A stretch of DNA of 7,333 bases. Origin: Planctomycetota bacterium (GTDB taxonomy: Bacteria > Planctomycetota > Phycisphaerae > UBA1845). Both the position numbers and the translations under genes were made by a program. How positions within the stretch are numbered: position 1 is the first letter of the stretch; each line of letters opens with the position of its first letter. The stretch lies in the NCBI GenBank assembly GCA_022567365.1, contig JADFHG010000177.1:1-7333 (forward strand), in the 5' to 3' direction. The notes under the pieces were generated by a model, which had not been told where the DNA came from, did not search any database, and was given only the letters and a program-made list of their open reading frames with translations. This document shows positions 5,508 through 7,333 of the stretch, piece by piece.

Positions 5508-6569
5508 GTGCGTAAAGAACCATACGACTTTCTCAAGGCTTTGCAGGAGACGCCGTCGCCGTCCGGCTTCGAGCAACCGGTGCAGAAAATCGTCCGCAAG
5601 CGAATGAAGCCCTTCGCGGATTCGATCGAGACGGACATGCACGGTAACGTCATCGTCGGACTCAATCCGAAGGGCTCGCCGCGCGTGATGCTCGCCGGAC
5701 ACTGTGACCAGATCGGCATGATGGTCCGCTACATCGATGACAAGGGCTTCATCTTCTTTGCGCAGATCGGCGGTCTCGACCCGTCGATCATTCCCGGGTC
5801 GCGCGTGGTCGTACACACACGGCACGGCCCGGTGGACGGTGTCATCGGTCGCAAACCGGTGCATCTGATGAAGCCCGACGAACGCGGCGCCAAGATCGAG
5901 CTGCGCGAGTTGTGGATCGATATCGGCGCAAAGGACAAAAAGGAGGTCGAGCAGGTCGTTTCCATCGGCGATCCGGTTACGTTTCGCCTCGATATGATGC
6001 ACCTCGGCGACGACTTCGTCTCCTGCCCGGGGTTCGACAACAAGAGCGGGGTCTGGGTCGTCATGGAAGCGCTCCGCCTGTGCGCCACCAAGAAGATCAA
6101 GTGTGCCCTGTTCGCGGTCAGCACGGTCCAGGAGGAAATCGGTCTTCGCGGCGCGAAAACGTCGTCCCACGGTGTCGATCCCAAGGTCGGAATCGCCGTG
6201 GACGTCACCCACGCGACCGACTATCCCGACCTCGACAAGCGGACGACCGGCGACCTCAAGATGGGCGCGGGTCCCGTCATTGCCAGGGGCGCGAACATCA
6301 ACCCCAAGCTCGAGAAGCTTCTCTTCAAGACCGCCAAGGCGAAGCGCATCGCGCATCAGACCGAGGCCGCCCCAGGCGGCACGGGAACGGACGCCAACGC
6401 GATCCAACTGACTCGTGCGGGCGTTGCGACCGCCCTGGTCAGTATTCCCAATCGGTACATGCATACGCCGGTGGAAATCGTAAGCCTCTCGGATCTGCGA
6501 TCGACCGCCAAGCTCATTGCCGAAACCGTCGCGACGATCGACAGGAAAACGAACTTCATTCCGGATTAG
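5508..6569 (+). CDS. M42 family metallo-aminopeptidase
   Basis: The 353-residue product has the full length of M42 cytosolic aminopeptidases (glutamyl aminopeptidase/FrvX/YsdC and TET group), which trim N-terminal residues from peptides, often as large self-compartmented 12-mers. From GTG 5508 the expected metal and catalytic residues are all present: His65 and Asp67 in GHCDQIG, Asp167 in GFDNKSG bridging the two metals, Glu199-Glu200 in VQEEIGLRGA, Asp222 in VDVTHATD, and His309 in YMHTP. The GGTGTDANAIQ segment at 280-290 is also typical. There is no signal peptide, so it acts in the cytoplasm. One oddity is Gln68 in place of the Glu usual after the first catalytic Asp (HxDE). M42 enzymes were once mislabelled as endoglucanases; nothing here suggests cellulase activity. 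It appears to be a single-gene unit between the repeat ending near 5437 and the stem-loops starting at 6618. Confidence 0.95.
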   Translation: MRKEPYDFLKALQETPSPSGFEQPVQKIVRKRMKPFADSIETDMHGNVIVGLNPKGSPRVMLAGHCDQIGMMVRYIDDKGFIFFAQIGGLDPSIIPGSRVVVHTRHGPVDGVIGRKPVHLMKPDERGAKIELRELWIDIGAKDKKEVEQVVSIGDPVTFRLDMMHLGDDFVSCPGFDNKSGVWVVMEALRLCATKKIKCALFAVSTVQEEIGLRGAKTSSHGVDPKVGIAVDVTHATDYPDLDKRTTGDLKMGAGPVIARGANINPKLEKLLFKTAKAKRIAHQTEAAPGGTGTDANAIQLTRAGVATALVSIPNRYMHTPVEIVSLSDLRSTAKLIAETVATIDRKTNFIPD

Positions 6570-6617
6570 TGTGAAAACGCTAATGTCGTGATTTACAGTT
6601 GCCGGCGATTTTGCCAA

Positions 6618-6677
6618 CCGAACCGCGACCGTGAGGGAGCGGATTCCTTGGTCCGCTCCCGTATACTCGCGGTTCGG
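6618..6677. repeat. Two-tier stem-loop repeat downstream of the peptidase
   Basis: An outer perfect 11-bp stem (CCGAACCGCGA 6618-6628 with TCGCGGTTCGG 6667-6677) encloses an inner perfect 9-bp stem (GGGAGCGGA 6635-6643 with TCCGCTCCC 6652-6660) and an 8-base loop. It lies 48 bases after the peptidase stop. The ACCGCGACCGTGAGGGAGC core looks like an interspersed intergenic repeat I recall from planctomycete-like genomes; that link is from memory and was not checked. It may also act as a terminator or mRNA-end stabiliser, though it has no T-run. Confidence 0.65.
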
Positions 6678-6704
6678 ATAAGATGCAAACAGCGTGATGG
6701 GTGG

Positions 6705-6724
6705 CCCACCTCTTCAGAGGTGGG
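6705..6724. repeat. Short perfect hairpin, REP-like
   Basis: CCCACCTC (6705-6712) and GAGGTGGG (6717-6724) form a perfect 8-bp stem with loop TTCA, extendable by a T-A pair. Together with the preceding GATGGGTGG it resembles a family of intergenic REP-type hairpins recalled from Planctomycetota and Acidobacteriota. It lies between the larger stem-loop (6618-6677) and the next gene (6825); a 5' leader role is possible. No gene was found in 6570-6824. Confidence 0.5.
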
Positions 6725-6824
6725 GGACACGAATGGTTTGCCGATTCGAGTCGCCGCGAGGCAGTCTGGCGCGCTTCGTTACAGAAGTAGTGGTTGCGAC
6801 GCTCGGGATTGATCGCGTTTTCTC

Positions 6825-7333
6825 ATGCCATCGCCAATCGACGAATGCGAGCCCGAGAGTATCGAAGGTGCGAATGCGATCGCGCACACCGACCCGCCGG
6901 ACAGCGACAGCGAGCTGGCACGGTTGGTCGATGTGGCCACCCTCCAACGAATGCAGGATCGGCTCGCCGCCTTGTGCAAAACGTCGTTGGTGCTGTGCCG
7001 AAATGACGGAACGCTGATCACCAATCCAAGCTGGGGCGGACCGTTCGTCCGCATGCTTGCCACGTCGGACCTGGGCCGTGTCGCGTTTGCAAACCTTATT
7101 CGCACGCTCGCGAGGGATCCCGCCGGCAGCGTCGCGTCGATTTGCTTCGAAGACGTCACGCTGCATACGACCCCGATCATGCACGACGGACGCCGACTGG
7201 CGATCATGATCATCGGGACGCGCCCGCGTACGAAACTCGAGCCCCATACCATCCGCGCGCTGGCGGACGAGTTTGGCGTGGACGAAGCCGCGCTGACCGA
7301 GGCGGCCGACAGCGTTGAACCTTGGACGCCCGA
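6825..7333 (+). CDS. PocR-like sensory domain protein (3' partial)
   Basis: The frame is open from ATG 6825 to the window edge, giving 169 residues; an in-frame TGA lies just upstream, so this is the first usable start, though its ribosome site is weak. After about 30 polar residues, LARLVDVATLQRMQDRLAAL (31-50) begins a region like the PocR sensory domain: a helix leading to a strand ending in NDGTLIT (60-66), then TTPIMHDGRRLAIMIIG (115-131) matching the inner strands, and a helical end ADEFGVDEAALTEAADSV (147-164) followed by EPWTP. PocR-type domains bind small hydrocarbon-like ligands and usually precede an output module such as a histidine kinase, an AraC-type DNA-binding domain or a SpoIIE-type phosphatase. 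The output module is beyond the window. The Cys residues often seen after the first strand in such domains are absent (SWGGPF instead), so ligand or metal binding may differ. Family call moderate; being a real gene is likely. Confidence 0.7.
   Translation, partial: MPSPIDECEPESIEGANAIAHTDPPDSDSELARLVDVATLQRMQDRLAALCKTSLVLCRNDGTLITNPSWGGPFVRMLATSDLGRVAFANLIRTLARDPAGSVASICFEDVTLHTTPIMHDGRRLAIMIIGTRPRTKLEPHTIRALADEFGVDEAALTEAADSVEPWTP

Noticed and set aside
5430..6617. 395-codon open frame on the minus strand
   Set aside because: It lies opposite the intact M42 peptidase and has the composition of an antisense shadow.
6588..6812. 74-codon plus-strand open frame after the peptidase
   Set aside because: It reads straight through the two stem-loop repeats and shows no protein-like features.
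1..7333. CRISPR arrays, tRNA or rRNA genes, phage or transposase genes
   Set aside because: No regularly spaced repeat array, no tRNA/rRNA signature and no transposase- or phage-like protein was seen on either strand.

Overview
The window is a G+C-rich bacterial chromosome segment with long intergenic stretches, lipoprotein genes, palindromic intergenic repeats and a surface protein ending in a Gly/Cys-transmembrane-Arg sorting tail. That combination fits a member of the Planctomycetota (perhaps Phycisphaerae-like) best. This is an inference from gene style, as there is no rRNA or marker gene to prove it.

Layout. (1) Bases 2-271: the 3' end of a secreted, Asp/Gly-rich protein with a C-terminal sorting/anchor signal. 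(2) Bases 394-2847, minus strand: a probable two-gene unit, made of an unrecognised lipoprotein (2023-2847) followed 51 bases later by a 525-residue membrane protein (394-1971) that looks like three VanZ-type units in one chain. (3) Bases 2848-3080: a divergent control region containing a perfect 11-bp dyad and a separate direct repeat. (4) Bases 3081-4574, plus strand: a full-length polyprenyl-phosphate sugar phosphotransferase of the exopolysaccharide-initiating type, close in its C-terminal motifs to the forms linked to PEP-CTERM/exosortase systems. (5) Bases 4575-5507: a repeat-rich stretch with a palindromic MITE-like element (4718-4862), a small lipoprotein whose DUF4440/NTF2-like domain is cut short (4957-5337), and a second, diverged, inverted copy of the same element (about 5313-5437). 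(6) Bases 5508-6569: an intact M42 metallo-aminopeptidase. (7) Bases 6570-6824: no gene, but two stem-loop repeats. (8) Bases 6825 to the window end: the N-terminal part of a protein with a PocR-like sensory domain.

How the parts may fit together. The sugar transferase would start assembly of a lipid-linked surface polysaccharide. The VanZ-like membrane protein and its lipoprotein partner are divergent neighbours sharing the same control region. A surface protein with a C-terminal sorting tail sits alongside. Association of envelope polysaccharide genes with C-terminal sorting systems is established in other bacteria; that this locus is such a unit is an inference. The peptidase and the PocR-like gene appear to be separate transcription units, divided from the envelope genes by the repeat-rich stretch.

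The least ordinary items are the triple VanZ architecture, the two inverted copies of a hairpin-rich repeat flanking a damaged gene, and the spaced dyad in the divergent promoter region.
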